From assembly GCF_902506195.1 (NCBI RefSeq), contig NZ_LR732817.1, positions 1,626,909 through 1,690,908 on the forward strand: DNA of 64,000 nucleotides, written 5' to 3'. Source of the stretch: Citricoccus sp. K5. GTDB lineage: Bacteria > Actinomycetota > Actinomycetes > Actinomycetales > Micrococcaceae. Below are positions 44,420 through 54,873 of the stretch, one piece after another (within the stretch, counting starts at the first letter, position 1; each line of letters begins with the position of its first letter). The position numbers were made by a program, and so were the translations under genes. Below the pieces are notes generated by a model. The model was not told the DNA's origin and made no database searches. It was given only the letters and a program-made list of their open reading frames with translations.

Positions 44420-45634
44420 CTACTTCAGGAAGTCGGGGACATCGAGATCGTCACGGCCGGCACCGGACAGGTCCGGCTCGACGACGGTCGGCAGGTCCTG
44501 CTGGGCGGGCTCGGCCTTGTAGCCGGAAGCCTCGGGCTGCGGCGCGGCCTCCTGGGCGGCCGGGACGGGCTGGTTCGGAACGGGCTGGTGCGGCACCTGC
44601 GCCGCACCGTTCTGTGCCGGCAGCCCGGACTGCTGGCCCTGCGGCTTGGTGCCGGTGTTGAAGCCGCCGGACGGCGCGGAAGTGGCATCGACCTGGTCGA
44701 AGCCGGCGGCGATGACGGTGATGCGTGCCTCATCGCCCAGCGCGTCGTCGATGACAGCGCCGAAGATGATGTTCGCCTCCGGGTGGGCGACCTCCTGGAC
44801 CAGGCGGGCTGCCTCGTTGATCTCGAACAGACCCAGGTCGGAGCCGCCCTGGATGGACAGCAGCACGCCGTGCGCGCCGTCGATCGAGGCCTCCAGCAGC
44901 GGGGAGGCGATGGCCAGCTCGGCCGCCTTGACGGCGCGATCCTCACCCTGCGCCGAACCGATGCCCATGAGCGCGGAGCCGGCGCCCTGCATGACGGACT
45001 TCACGTCCGCGAAGTCGAGGTTGATCAGACCCGGAGTGGTGATCAGGTCCGTGATGCCCTGGACACCGGACAGCAGGACCTGGTCCGCGGACTTGAAGGC
45101 GTCCAGCACGGAGACGTTGCGGTCCGAGATGGACAGCAGCCGGTCGTTCGGGATGACGATGAGGGTGTCGACCTCGTCCCGCAGGGCGTCGATGCCGCTC
45201 TCGGCCGAGCCGGCGCGGCGGCGGCCCTCGAAGGTGAAGGGGCGGGTGACGACACCGATGGTCAGGGCGCCGAGCGAGCGGGCGATGCGGGCGACCACGG
45301 GAGCACCGCCGGTGCCGGTGCCGCCGCCCTCGCCTGCGGTGACGAACACCATGTCCGCGCCGCGCAGGACCTCTTCGATCTCCTCGGCGTGGTCCTCGGC
45401 GGCTTGGCGGCCGACCTCGGGGTTGGCGCCGGCGCCGAGGCCGCGGGTGAGCTCGCGGCCCACGTCCAGCTTCACGTCGGCATCACTCATGAGCAGCGCC
45501 TGGGCGTCCGTGTTGATGGCGATGAACTCCACGCCGCGGAGTCCGACGTCGATCATGCGGTTGACGGCGTTCACGCCGGCGCCGCCGATGCCGACGACCT
45601 TGATGACGGCCAGGTAGTTCTGCGGTGCTGCCAC
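44420..45634 (-). CDS. ftsZ: Cell division GTPase FtsZ
   Basis: The tubulin-like GTPase that forms the Z-ring. The 404-residue protein starts at a GTG. The GTP-binding GGGTGTGG is at residues 103-110 and the catalytic T7 loop NLDFAD at 205-210. The linker of about 75 residues is Pro/Gln/Ala-rich, and the C-terminal peptide [10 protein letters not shown] would bind SepF. It has an AT-rich upstream region with an inverted repeat, so it is likely to have its own promoter besides read-through from ftsQ. Confidence 0.98.
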   Translation of the reverse strand: MAAPQNYLAVIKVVGIGGAGVNAVNRMIDVGLRGVEFIAINTDAQALLMSDADVKLDVGRELTRGLGAGANPEVGRQAAEDHAEEIEEVLRGADMVFVTAGEGGGTGTGGAPVVARIARSLGALTIGVVTRPFTFEGRRRAGSAESGIDALRDEVDTLIVIPNDRLLSISDRNVSVLDAFKSADQVLLSGVQGITDLITTPGLINLDFADVKSVMQGAGSALMGIGSAQGEDRAVKAAELAIASPLLEASIDGAHGVLLSIQGGSDLGLFEINEAARLVQEVAHPEANIIFGAVIDDALGDEARITVIAAGFDQVDATSAPSGGFNTGTKPQGQQSGLPAQNGAAQVPHQPVPNQPVPAAQEAAPQPEASGYKAEPAQQDLPTVVEPDLSGAGRDDLDVPDFLK

Positions 45635-45729
45635 GGTATTTGTCCCTTGCTCGGTTTCTGTCTGTCTTGGTACCCGGTGGTGACGGTGACGCCCAGCGCG
45701 CGTCCGGCCACTCAGGTTGGCTTAACGTT

Positions 45730-45759
45730 CAGGTTGAAGGTTATTGTTATGTCAACCTG
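45730..45759. promoter_or_regulatory. Inverted repeat and promoter island upstream of ftsZ
   Basis: CAGGTTGA (45730-45737) and TCAACCTG (45752-45759) are perfect 8-base arms 14 bases apart; a third copy, CAGGTTGG, begins at 45713. On the minus strand a TTGACA hexamer (45750-45755) overlaps one arm. The stretch 45715-45780 is strikingly AT-rich for this genome. It lies 96-125 bases before the ftsZ start. Confidence 0.6.
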
Positions 45760-45918
45760 TCTTCTGGTTGAAACGTTATGGTGCTGGCGGCGTTCGTGCA
45801 AAGACCCGCCTCCGGTGTGTCGCTGTGGCGTCCCCGACTGGCGCTGAATCCCGGCCGTGGCGCCCTTGCGGGTGGCGGTGCACGCCCTGGCCACCGCACC
45901 TCACCGGGTCACGGGACG

Positions 45919-46752
45919 TCACCGGGTCACCGGCCGGTCCGGCGTGGAGACGTCGAACTCGCGGATCGGCGCCTCCTCGTCCTTGGGAACGTTCAACAGG
46001 GCCTCGAGGACCTGGGCCTTCCGGGCCCCCTTGTCCGCGTTGCCCCAGAGGACCGTCCTGCCGTCCGTCAGCTGGAGGGTGACCGAGTCCACGGTCTCCG
46101 CGGAGGCCGACTCCATGCGGGTGCGGATCTGTTCGGGCAGCGTACCCAGGACCGAGGTGATCGTGTCGAAGACCTCGGGATCGCTGACATCCTCCGCGCT
46201 GGACACGCTGGGCAGCTGGTAGGTGGAGGCCCGCTCTCCGGACAGGGTGGCCAGGGCCTCCCCACGCGCTGAGTACAGGACGTGGCTCTCCCCCTCCGGG
46301 ACCATGGCCACCGGTTGATGCTCCACGATCTCCACCGACAACGAGTTGGGGGGCTCGGCATGGACCCGGACCGTGTCCACGGCCGGCTCCCCGCCAACCA
46401 GGTCCTCAACGGTCCGCTGGCCGACCTGCGGCAGCGGCTCTCCGATGACCGGCTCCAGCAGTTCCTCCGCACGGCTCTGCTCCAGGAGGTCCGTCCCGGT
46501 GACCTTGATCTGCTGGATGGCCAGCACCGGGGAAAAATACAGTACCGCGCCAAGGATGCACAACAGCACCAGGGCACCGGCCCCGCCGATCAACCACACC
46601 CTGCGGTGCCGCCTGCGGGCCTGCCCCTGCGTCTCCGGGAACTCGACCACATTGTCCGCGGGCAGGGCGGTGTCCTCAGAGGCTGAAGAAGCCGAAGAAC
46701 CAGCATGGTCCGACGTGGCCGATCTGCCGGTGGGGGTCCGCTCGTCTGTCAC
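45919..46752 (-). CDS. ftsQ: Cell division protein FtsQ
   Basis: A 277-residue divisome protein that links FtsB/FtsL to the ring. A cytoplasmic tail of about 50 residues ending in RRRHRRVW precedes one membrane helix (about 53-74). The POTRA domain (LAIQQIKVTGTDLLE, residues about 76-145) and the FtsQ/DivIB beta domain follow. Its start codon overlaps the murC stop by 4 bases. Confidence 0.93.
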   Translation of the reverse strand: MTDERTPTGRSATSDHAGSSASSASEDTALPADNVVEFPETQGQARRRHRRVWLIGGAGALVLLCILGAVLYFSPVLAIQQIKVTGTDLLEQSRAEELLEPVIGEPLPQVGQRTVEDLVGGEPAVDTVRVHAEPPNSLSVEIVEHQPVAMVPEGESHVLYSARGEALATLSGERASTYQLPSVSSAEDVSDPEVFDTITSVLGTLPEQIRTRMESASAETVDSVTLQLTDGRTVLWGNADKGARKAQVLEALLNVPKDEEAPIREFDVSTPDRPVTR

Positions 46753-48239
46753 GCGCGTCCCGCCTGCTCTGTCAGGGCCGCCAGCACCGCACCGCCCTGG
46801 GCCGTGACGTCCCCGGCTCCCATCGTGAGGATGACGTCACCGGGCTGTGCCGCGGACACCAGGGAGGCGACGGCGGCCGGCGCGTCCGCGGGCACGGTCG
46901 TCGACCCCGGCAGTTCCGTGCGGACCCGACCGGCGATGAGCGAGGAGTCGACCCCGCGGATCGGCTCCTCCCGCGCCGGGTAGACCGGCAGCACTCGGAC
47001 ACCATCCGCCGCCGAGAGCGCCGCGGCGAAGCCCTCCGCGAAGTCGCGGGTGCGCGAGAACAGGTGGGGCTGGAAGAGCACATGGACACGGTTCCCGCCG
47101 GCCACGGTCCGTCCGGCGGCGATGGCGGCAGCCACCTCGGTCGGATGGTGCGCATAGTCGTCGAAGACCCGGACTCCGGCGGCCTCGCCGCGGTACTCGA
47201 AGCGGCGCGCCGTGCCCCGGAAGGCCTCGAGCCCACGTGCCGCGGCACCGACGTCCAAGCCGGCGTGCCGGGCGGACAGGAGTACCGCCGCCGCATTGAG
47301 TGCGTTGTGCCGCCCGGGCACGGCCAGGGTCAGGGCCGTCGTCGTTCCATCAGCCCACCGGTACGTGAGCCGCTGTCCGGTGCCACCGGTCAGCTCAGCC
47401 AGCTCACTGTCCACCAGCACCAGGTCATCGGCCCGGGCGGGGTCCGATCCATAGGTGGCCACCCTGGGCGCCGGAAGGCCGTCGACGGCTTCGGTGCGCG
47501 CCCATTCCGCGGCCTCCCGCGCGCCGGCGTCGTCCGCGCAGGCCACCAGGACCCCCTGGCGCGGCAGGAGCCGGATGAAATCCCGGAACACCTCGGTGAC
47601 GGCCTCCACCGAGCCGTAGAAGTCGAGGTGGTCGGCCTCCACGTTGGTCAGGATGGCGATCTCCGGGCGGTAGTTCAGCAGGGTGCCGTCCGATTCGTCG
47701 GCCTCGGCGATGAACCATTCGCCCCCGCCGGCTCGTGCATTGGTGCCCAACCCGGCCACGGCGGCCCCGACCGCGAAGGTGGGGTCCGCGCCGGCGTCGG
47801 AGAAGGCCATGGCGGCCATGGAGGACGTGGTGGTCTTGCCGTGGGTTCCGGCCACGGCCAGGACACGGTGGCCGGACATGGCCGCGGCCAAACCCTCGGA
47901 GCGGTGGCGCACCGGGATCCCTCGATCCACCGCGGCGTCGTACTCGGGATTGCCCGGGCCTGCGATGGAGGAGGCGATGACGGTGCCCACCGCTCCCCCG
48001 CCGTCCTGCGCGAGGCGGTCGAGATGCGTGGCGTCGTAGCCCACGAAGACGGTGGCTCCGGCCGTCTCCAGTTCCCGCATGACCGGCAGGTCTTTGGCGT
48101 CCGTTCCCGAGATCTCGACGCCGAGCTGCTGCATGATCCGGGCAATGCCGGAGACGCCGACCCCGCCGAGGCCGAGGAAGTGGACCCGACCCAACTCGGC
48201 CAGGGCAGGGGGCATCGATGAGGCTGACGGGGGGTTCAC
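46749..48239 (-). CDS. murC: UDP-N-acetylmuramate-L-alanine ligase MurC
   Basis: MurC adds the first amino acid, L-alanine, to UDP-MurNAc. The 496-residue protein has the nucleotide-binding [15 protein letters not shown] at the N-terminus, the ATP loop [10 protein letters not shown] (131-140), and [11 protein letters not shown]. It starts at a GTG that overlaps the murG stop and ends overlapping the ftsQ start, 4 bases each time. Confidence 0.96.
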   Translation of the reverse strand: MNPPSASSMPPALAELGRVHFLGLGGVGVSGIARIMQQLGVEISGTDAKDLPVMRELETAGATVFVGYDATHLDRLAQDGGGAVGTVIASSIAGPGNPEYDAAVDRGIPVRHRSEGLAAAMSGHRVLAVAGTHGKTTTSSMAAMAFSDAGADPTFAVGAAVAGLGTNARAGGGEWFIAEADESDGTLLNYRPEIAILTNVEADHLDFYGSVEAVTEVFRDFIRLLPRQGVLVACADDAGAREAAEWARTEAVDGLPAPRVATYGSDPARADDLVLVDSELAELTGGTGQRLTYRWADGTTTALTLAVPGRHNALNAAAVLLSARHAGLDVGAAARGLEAFRGTARRFEYRGEAAGVRVFDDYAHHPTEVAAAIAAGRTVAGGNRVHVLFQPHLFSRTRDFAEGFAAALSAADGVRVLPVYPAREEPIRGVDSSLIAGRVRTELPGSTTVPADAPAAVASLVSAAQPGDVILTMGAGDVTAQGGAVLAALTEQAGRA

Positions 48240-49417
48240 GAGGCGTCTCCCGGGTGGTTGCTGGAGGAAGAGGACGGGGCACGGCCGGCGGACTGCAGGA
48301 CGAGCCTCGCCATGGTGCGGTCGGCGTCCCGGATGCCGCGGGCCTGGGCTGCGGCGGACATGGCAGCCAACCGTGCGGGATCCTGGGCGAGCGGGATGAG
48401 TTCACGCCGGACCCAGTCGGCGGTGAACGCCTCATCCCGGACCATCAGGGCTCCGCCTGCCGCCACGAGCCCGCGGGCGTTGAGGGCCTGCTCCCCGTTG
48501 CCGATGGGCAGGGGGACGAGGACGGAGGGCAGGCCCACGGCGGCGAGTTCGTGCACGGTGCCCGAGCCGGCCCGCGCGACGATGAGGTCCGCGGCCGCGT
48601 AGGCCTGTTCCATCCCGTCGAGGTACTCACGCTGGTGGTAGCCCGCAGCGGCGACCGGGGTGCCGTCCTCGCTCAGGACCTGCTTGTCCCGCCCGGTCAG
48701 GTGCAGCACCTGCAGTCCGGCGGCGGAGAGGCCGGGCAGCGCGGCAGCGATGGTCCGGTTGACGTTGAGCGCGCCGGAGGATCCCCCGGTCACCACCACC
48801 GTGGCCCGCTCTGGGTCCAGGCCGAGTGCCCTCCGCGCCTGCGCCCGTGACGCGTCCCGGTCCAGCGTGGAGATCTCCCGGCGCATCGGCATGCCGACGC
48901 ACTGCGCCCGGGGCAGGACGGTCTCCGGGAAGGCCGTGGCCACGACGGCGGCCTTGCGCGCGCCGACCTTGTTCGCCAGTCCGGCCCGGACATTGGCCTC
49001 ATGGATGACCAGCGGCACGCCCCGGCGGACGGCGGCCAGATAGACGGGGGTGGAGACGTATCCGCCCACCCCGACCACCACGTCCGCACGGCGGCGGTCC
49101 AGGATCTCTCCGGCCTGGGTGACGGCCCGACGCAGTCGCAGGGGCAACCGCACGAGGTCCATGGTGGGCCGGCGGGGCAGCGGCACCCGGTCGATGGTGT
49201 CCAACTGGTAGCCGGCGCTCGGGACCAGCCGGGTCTCCAGGCCCGAGGTGGTCCCGACCATGGTGCAATGCACCCCGGGATTCCCGGCGTCACCGGCCGT
49301 CGTCGCGTCCACACCTGCGGTGTGCGTCTCCTCAAGGGCGCGTGCGATCGCCAGCATGGGGCTGACGTGCCCGGCGGTCCCGCCGCCCGCCAGAACGACG
49401 CGGAGCGGTTCGGTCAT
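48236..49417 (-). CDS. murG: Lipid II-forming N-acetylglucosaminyltransferase MurG
   Basis: MurG adds GlcNAc to lipid I at the inner face of the membrane, giving lipid II. The 393-residue GT28 protein has the glycine-rich [44 protein letters not shown] and the donor-site [24 protein letters not shown]. The ATG at 49417 overlaps the ftsW stop by 4 bases; the longer open frame is ftsW in another frame. An unusual insert of about 20 Ala/Gly/Thr-rich residues follows the first motif ([16 protein letters not shown]). Confidence 0.95.
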   Translation of the reverse strand: MTEPLRVVLAGGGTAGHVSPMLAIARALEETHTAGVDATTAGDAGNPGVHCTMVGTTSGLETRLVPSAGYQLDTIDRVPLPRRPTMDLVRLPLRLRRAVTQAGEILDRRRADVVVGVGGYVSTPVYLAAVRRGVPLVIHEANVRAGLANKVGARKAAVVATAFPETVLPRAQCVGMPMRREISTLDRDASRAQARRALGLDPERATVVVTGGSSGALNVNRTIAAALPGLSAAGLQVLHLTGRDKQVLSEDGTPVAAAGYHQREYLDGMEQAYAAADLIVARAGSGTVHELAAVGLPSVLVPLPIGNGEQALNARGLVAAGGALMVRDEAFTADWVRRELIPLAQDPARLAAMSAAAQARGIRDADRTMARLVLQSAGRAPSSSSSNHPGDAS

Positions 49418-50685
49418 GATCGGGCCTTCTTCCCGGCGCGTGCGGCGCCGACAGGGGTTGCGGACGGTACGGAGCTTCCGGAGGTGGCGGTTGTTGCGGT
49501 CTCGGCGGCACTTCGCGCAGCCGCTTCCTCCTCCTGGCGCTGCTCGCGGGCAAAGGCGAGCACCACGCCGATGCCGGCCAGGACGAAGGTGAGCGCCGAA
49601 CCGCCATAGGAGATGAAGGGCAGCGGGACGCCGATCACGGGCAGCAGCCCGGTGACCATGGCGATGTTGATGAAGGCCTGACCGACGATCCAGATGAGGA
49701 TCCCCCCGGTGCAGATCCGGACGAAGAGTGAGGTCGAGCGGCGCGCCACCCGGAACAGGCCGATGGCCAGACCCGCGAACAGCCCGATCACGAGCAGGGT
49801 CCCGGCCAATCCGAGCTCCTCCCCGAGGATGGTGAAGATGAAGTCGTTCTCCGCCTCCGGGATGTAACTCCACTTCTGCCGGGACTGGCCCAGACCGACC
49901 CCCCACCAGCCGCCGGAGGCCAAAGCGTACATGCCGTGGTCCGGCTGGTAGCAGGGCTCAGTGGGGAACTCGCAGTTGCCCAGCCAGGCCTGGATACGCA
50001 CGGCACGGTTGGCCGAGGTCAGGGCCATGACCACGGCCCCCAGGGCCCCGATGCCGCCGGCGATGAGGAAGTAGCGCAGCTTGGTGCCGGCCAGGAACAG
50101 GACGGCGGCCATGATCATCATGATCACCATGGCCGTGCCGAGATCCCGGCCGTACATGATCAGGCCCAGCAGGATGGCGCCCACCGGGAAGATGACCGGG
50201 ACGATCGAGTGCTTCAGCTGGCCGACCAGTTTGGCCTTGCGCTCCAGGACCACGGCCGCCCACAGGGCCAGCGCCAGCTTGGCGGCCTCGGAGGGCTGTG
50301 CCGTGAACGAGCCGATCTTCAGCCAGTTCTGGTTACCGTTGACTTCGTGGCCGAGCGGTGTCAGCACCAAGGCCAGCAGGAAGACCGCCAGCAGGATGGC
50401 GGGCCAGGCCAGGGACCGCAGCCGGTCGGTGCTCAGCCGCGAGAGGACGAACAGGCCCACGAACCCGACCACGGCGAACAACGCCTGCCGGATGAACAGG
50501 TCATAGGATCCGGTGGTTTCCCCGATGTTCTCGACCGAGGAGGACGAGAGCACCATCACCAGGCCGATGACGGTCAAGGCCGCGGCGCAGCCCAGGATCA
50601 GGAAGTACGACGTGCGGCTGGAGCCCTGGCCTTCGAGGAATCCCCAGGCCCGGCGCCACACGGGCGGGTGGGGTGTGGTCACCAT
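49414..50685 (-). CDS. ftsW: SEDS peptidoglycan polymerase FtsW
   Basis: A 423-residue membrane protein with about ten helices that polymerises septal glycan strands together with FtsI. The SEDS motifs [39 protein letters not shown] and [10 protein letters not shown] are present, the aspartate of the second being essential in the family. The ATG at 50685 has AAGGAG before it; that site overlaps the murD stop. A polar Ala/Thr-rich tail of about 45 residues ends the protein. Confidence 0.95.
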   Translation of the reverse strand: MVTTPHPPVWRRAWGFLEGQGSSRTSYFLILGCAAALTVIGLVMVLSSSSVENIGETTGSYDLFIRQALFAVVGFVGLFVLSRLSTDRLRSLAWPAILLAVFLLALVLTPLGHEVNGNQNWLKIGSFTAQPSEAAKLALALWAAVVLERKAKLVGQLKHSIVPVIFPVGAILLGLIMYGRDLGTAMVIMMIMAAVLFLAGTKLRYFLIAGGIGALGAVVMALTSANRAVRIQAWLGNCEFPTEPCYQPDHGMYALASGGWWGVGLGQSRQKWSYIPEAENDFIFTILGEELGLAGTLLVIGLFAGLAIGLFRVARRSTSLFVRICTGGILIWIVGQAFINIAMVTGLLPVIGVPLPFISYGGSALTFVLAGIGVVLAFAREQRQEEEAAARSAAETATTATSGSSVPSATPVGAARAGKKARS

Positions 50686-50696
50686 GCAAGGGCTCC

Positions 50697-52250
50697 TTAG
50701 CTGCCCAGCCCCTTGGCTTCCATGAGGCGGGCGACGGCGTCGATAAAGGCGTTTCCTCGGTCTGCGTAGGATTCGAATTGGTCCATGGACGCCGCTGCCG
50801 GCGCCATCAGTACGACGTCCCCGGGGCGGGCCACCGCATTGGCTTCACGGACCGCTGCGGCCATGGCCTGATGGCCGTCCGAGGGGTCTGTTCCAGTGTC
50901 CCGCACGGCGGTGGAGAGTACCGGGATGTCCGGCGCGTGTCGCCGCAACGCCCCGGCGAGTTCGGCGGGATCGGCGCCGATGAGCACGACGGCGCGAAGT
51001 CGGCCGACATGGCGGGCGACGAGCTCGTCATAACTCACTCCCTTGGGCAGGCCGCCGGCGATCCACACCACGTCCGTGAACGCCGCCAATGACGCATCGG
51101 CCGCATGCGGGTTGGTGGCCTTGGAGTCGTTGATCCACAGCACGTCATCGGCCTGGGCCACCAACTGGATCCGGTGGTCGCCGGGCTGGTAGGCGCGCAG
51201 CCCGTCGCGCACCGCCTCGGGTGACACCCCGACGGCGCGGACCAGTCCGGCCGCCGCCAGGGCATTGGCGACCTGGTGCTGCGGGGCGATCGGTCCGAGG
51301 TCCTGCAGCTGGCCGAGCTCCAGGGCCTGATGGGCCCGGTCCTCCAGGAAGGCGCGGTCCACGAGGAGACCGTCCACCACGCCAAGCATGGACCGTCCCG
51401 GGGTGTCGGTGGTGAAGGAGATGGCCCGGCAGCCCTCCTGGACGTCCGCCTCCTCGACCATGCGCATGGTCAAGGGCTGTTCCTCGTTGAAGAGGCAGGC
51501 GAGTCGGGTGTGCTCGTAGATCTTGGCCTTGTCCGCACAATAGGCCTCGAAGGAGCCGTGCCAGTCGACATGGTCCTCGGCGAGGTTCAGCACCGCGGAG
51601 GCGGCGGGCTCGATGTGATGGGTCCAGTGCAGCTGGAAGCTGGAGAGTTCCACGGCGATGGTGTCCCAGCCCTCGGGATCACGGATCGCGTCGAGGATGG
51701 GTGTGCCGACGTTGCCGCACGCGATGGCCCGCTGTCCGGCAGCCAGCAGCATGGACTCGACCATGCCGACCGTGGTGGTCTTGCCGTTGGTGCCGGTGAC
51801 GACCAGCCAGTCCGCGGTCTTGCGCCCTGCCCGTTCGCGGACCCTCCAGGCCAACTCCACGTCGCCCCAGATGGGGATGCCCGCCGCAGCGGCGGCCGCC
51901 AGGAGGGGCTGGTCGGGCCGCCACCCCGGGGAGGTGACCACGAGTTCGGGGGCCAGTCCGCCGACGTCGGGAAGCACGGCCGTGTACCGGTCCCCCAACA
52001 GCACGTCCTGCACGCCGACGATCTTCAGGGTGTCCGCCTTGGCCCGGTGTTCCGGGCTGTCCTGGCCGTCCACGACCACCACGTGGGCGCCGAGCTCGGC
52101 CAGGGTGTCCGCCGCGGCGAAACCGGACAGGCCCAGGCCGGTGACGACGACGCGCAGGCCGGCCCACTCGGCATCCCAGCTCGTGAGGGTGGCCAGGCGG
52201 TCGAAGGGGTCGGTTCGGGACTCCTCGGTCACTGGGTTCACCGGGTTCAC
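50697..52250 (-). CDS. murD: UDP-MurNAc-L-Ala:D-glutamate ligase MurD
   Basis: MurD adds D-glutamate to the growing precursor. The protein is 517 residues from the GTG at 52250, which overlaps the mraY stop by 4 bases. It has VVVTGLGLSGFAAADTLAELG, the ATP loop VVTGTNGKTTTVGM, NLAEDHVDWHG and the substrate-binding NDSKATN. Three in-frame GTG codons lie in a 9-base repeat at the start (52250, 52241, 52232), any of which could serve; the overlap favours the first. Confidence 0.93.
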   Translation of the reverse strand: MNPVNPVTEESRTDPFDRLATLTSWDAEWAGLRVVVTGLGLSGFAAADTLAELGAHVVVVDGQDSPEHRAKADTLKIVGVQDVLLGDRYTAVLPDVGGLAPELVVTSPGWRPDQPLLAAAAAAGIPIWGDVELAWRVRERAGRKTADWLVVTGTNGKTTTVGMVESMLLAAGQRAIACGNVGTPILDAIRDPEGWDTIAVELSSFQLHWTHHIEPAASAVLNLAEDHVDWHGSFEAYCADKAKIYEHTRLACLFNEEQPLTMRMVEEADVQEGCRAISFTTDTPGRSMLGVVDGLLVDRAFLEDRAHQALELGQLQDLGPIAPQHQVANALAAAGLVRAVGVSPEAVRDGLRAYQPGDHRIQLVAQADDVLWINDSKATNPHAADASLAAFTDVVWIAGGLPKGVSYDELVARHVGRLRAVVLIGADPAELAGALRRHAPDIPVLSTAVRDTGTDPSDGHQAMAAAVREANAVARPGDVVLMAPAAASMDQFESYADRGNAFIDAVARLMEAKGLGS

Positions 52251-53350
52251 TGGGACAGCACCCATTCGCCGTAGAACAGGGCGATGCCCACAGCCACGCA
52301 GAGCAGGCCGATGATCCAGAACCTGATGACCACCGTCACCTCGGCCCAGCCCTTGAGCTCGAAGTGATGCTGCAGCGGTGCCATCAGGAACACCCGCTTG
52401 CCGCCGGAAAGCTTGAAGTAGCCGACCTGGATGATCACCGAGAGGGTGATGAGGACCATGAGCCCGGCCAGGATGACCACCAGGAGTTCGGTCCGGGACA
52501 TGATGGCGAAGCCGGCGAGGGCGCCGCCGAGGGCGAGCGAGCCGGTGTCCCCCATGAAGATCTTGGCTGGCGCGGTGTTCCACCACAGGAACCCGATCAG
52601 GGCGCCGGTGAGGATGGAGGCCAGCACCGCCAGATCCATGGAGTCTCGCACCTCGTAGCAGCCGGGTCCCGCGCTGGTGACCCCGCACGACTGGTTCGCC
52701 TGGAACAGGGTGATCAGCATGTAGGCGGCGGTGATCATGGCGGTGGCGCCCGTGGCCAGTCCGTCCAGTCCGTCCGTCAGGTTCACCGCGTTGGTGGTGG
52801 CCGTGGTGATGAGGTTGGACCAGACCACGAAGAGGATCACGCCGAGAACCGGCCCGGCGAAGGCCAGGTCGATCGGCAGGTCCCGGACGAAGGAGATGGC
52901 GGTCGAGGCGGGGGTCAGCCCACGCTCGTTCGGGAAGTTCAGGGCCAGCACGGCGAAGGTGATGCCGACGACGGCCTGCAGGATGATCTTCGCCCAGGGG
53001 GTCAGGCCGAGCGAGCGCTGATTGGAGATCTTGGTGAAGTCGTCCAGGAAGCCCACGAAGCCCATTCCGACCATGAGCAACAGAAGGATCAAGGCCGAGG
53101 CGGTGACCCCGGCATTCTCCAGCTGCAGGCCGGACATGATCCAGTGGGTGAGGAAGTACGCGACCACCGTGGCGACCACGAAGACCGTTCCGCCCATGGT
53201 CGGCGTGCCCCGCTTCGTCGCATGCGAGGTGGGGCCGTCATCACGGATGAACTGGCCGTACCCCTGGCGGACCAGGAACTTGATGAACAACGGCGTGCCG
53301 ATGAGTGTCAGCACGAGCCCCAGGAGGGCACCGATCAACAGGCCTATCAC
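52247..53350 (-). CDS. mraY: Phospho-MurNAc-pentapeptide transferase MraY
   Basis: MraY moves phospho-MurNAc-pentapeptide onto undecaprenyl phosphate to form lipid I. The 367-residue protein has about ten membrane helices, SHATKRGTPTMGGTVFV, the catalytic acidic residues in FLDDFTK and NLTDGLDGLATG, the KIFMGDTGSLALGG loop and the LMAPLQHHFELKGW motif. Both ends overlap their neighbours (murF and murD) by 4 bases. Confidence 0.97.
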   Translation of the reverse strand: MIGLLIGALLGLVLTLIGTPLFIKFLVRQGYGQFIRDDGPTSHATKRGTPTMGGTVFVVATVVAYFLTHWIMSGLQLENAGVTASALILLLLMVGMGFVGFLDDFTKISNQRSLGLTPWAKIILQAVVGITFAVLALNFPNERGLTPASTAISFVRDLPIDLAFAGPVLGVILFVVWSNLITTATTNAVNLTDGLDGLATGATAMITAAYMLITLFQANQSCGVTSAGPGCYEVRDSMDLAVLASILTGALIGFLWWNTAPAKIFMGDTGSLALGGALAGFAIMSRTELLVVILAGLMVLITLSVIIQVGYFKLSGGKRVFLMAPLQHHFELKGWAEVTVVIRFWIIGLLCVAVGIALFYGEWVLSQ

Positions 53351-54873
53351 TGGCTCTGCTCCTTCCGGTCCCCGGTGGGCGGGACATCCATGGGGTCCGG
53401 ACTGACCGGACCATGTGCGAGCCGATCGCCCAGATCACCCAGGCCGGCGCCGTTAGAGGACTTGAACAAGACGATGTCGCCCGGAGCGAGCTTGCCCTGG
53501 AGCAGGGTCTCGGCGGCGTCGAGATCCTCGGCGAAGTCGACCTCGTCACCCCACGACCCCTCGTTCACCGCGGAGGTGTAGAGCGGCCGGGCGCCGCGGC
53601 CGACGACTAAGAGCTGGCTGATGTTGAGCCGTACGACAGCGGTGCCGATCGCGGTGTGCTCGCGGATGCGGGTATCGCCGAGCTCCAGCATCTCCCCCAG
53701 CACCGCCCAGGTGCGCCGCCCGGTGGACCGGCCCATCATGGCGAGGGTCTGCAGGGCTGCCCGCATGGACTCGGGGTTCGCGTTGTAGGCGTCGTTGATG
53801 ACGGTGATGCCGTCCGGGCGGTCGGTGCGCTCCATCCGCCGGCGGCTCGTGGGGCCGGCGCCGTTGAGTGCCACGGCGATGGACTCCACGGAGAGGCCGG
53901 CTGCCGCCGCAGCGGCCGCGGCCGCGGTGATGTTGGAGGCGTGGTGCCGCCCGATGAGGCCGGAGGCCACGGGGTGGGGCTCGGCGCGGGTGCCCGCGCC
54001 GATCCGCAGGTCGAACTGGGGCCGCTCGTCGGCGTTCGTCGTGAGGGAGTCGGCCAGTGCGGAGAAGGCGGCACTACCCGTCTCGAGGTCCGCGTCCACC
54101 AGCGGGAAGGAACCGTCCTCCACGGCGAACCAGACCACGCGACCCTGGGTGCGGGCGGCCATCGTGGCCACGCGCGCATCGTCCCGGTTGAGCACGGCGA
54201 AACCGTTCGACGGCAGGGACTCGACCAGTTCGCCCTTGGTCCGGGCGATGTTCTCGACCCCGCCGAACTTGCCGGCGTGGGCGGAACCGACCATCAGGAC
54301 GACCCCGATGTCCGGCTTGACCATGGAGGAGAGGTACTTGATGTTCCCCACCTCGTCAGCGCCCATCTCGATGACGAGGTAGCGCGTGTCCAGGGCGGCT
54401 CGGAACACGGTGAGCGGCACGCCGACCTCACCGTTGTACGAGTTCTGCGGCGCCACGGTTGGTCCCGCGGTCGCCAGGATGGTGGCCAACAGGTCCTTGG
54501 TGGTGGTCTTCCCGGCTGAGCCGGTGATGCCGATGACCGTGGTCGGTGAATGCTCACGGATACGTTGCACGATGTGCGTGGTCAGACGGCCCATAGCCAG
54601 CACCACGTCGTCCACGATGACTGCGGGGTCCGTCCGGCCCTCGGCATCCGTGGTCTGACGCTCCGCCAGAATGAGCGTGGCTCCGGCGGCACGGGCGGCG
54701 GTGATGAAGTCATGCCCGTCGGCATGTTCACCGGGTTTGGCGATGAACAGGGTCCCGGCGGCGGCTTCCCGGGAATCGGTGGTGGCGGAGTCGACCGTGG
54801 CACCCGGCGGCACGGAGGCAGTGAGCGTACCTCCCGTGGCCTCGGCGACGGCTGTTGCAGTGAGTTCGATCAT
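53347..54873 (-). CDS. murF: UDP-MurNAc-tripeptide:D-Ala-D-Ala ligase MurF
   Basis: MurF adds the D-Ala-D-Ala dipeptide, the last cytoplasmic amino-acid step. The 508-residue protein has the ATP loop GITGSAGKTTTKDLLA, QNSYNGEVGVPLT, EMGADEVGNI and NDAYNANPESMRAAL, all family features. It starts at an ATG overlapping the murE stop. Confidence 0.96.
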   Translation of the reverse strand: MIELTATAVAEATGGTLTASVPPGATVDSATTDSREAAAGTLFIAKPGEHADGHDFITAARAAGATLILAERQTTDAEGRTDPAVIVDDVVLAMGRLTTHIVQRIREHSPTTVIGITGSAGKTTTKDLLATILATAGPTVAPQNSYNGEVGVPLTVFRAALDTRYLVIEMGADEVGNIKYLSSMVKPDIGVVLMVGSAHAGKFGGVENIARTKGELVESLPSNGFAVLNRDDARVATMAARTQGRVVWFAVEDGSFPLVDADLETGSAAFSALADSLTTNADERPQFDLRIGAGTRAEPHPVASGLIGRHHASNITAAAAAAAAAGLSVESIAVALNGAGPTSRRRMERTDRPDGITVINDAYNANPESMRAALQTLAMMGRSTGRRTWAVLGEMLELGDTRIREHTAIGTAVVRLNISQLLVVGRGARPLYTSAVNEGSWGDEVDFAEDLDAAETLLQGKLAPGDIVLFKSSNGAGLGDLGDRLAHGPVSPDPMDVPPTGDRKEQSQ

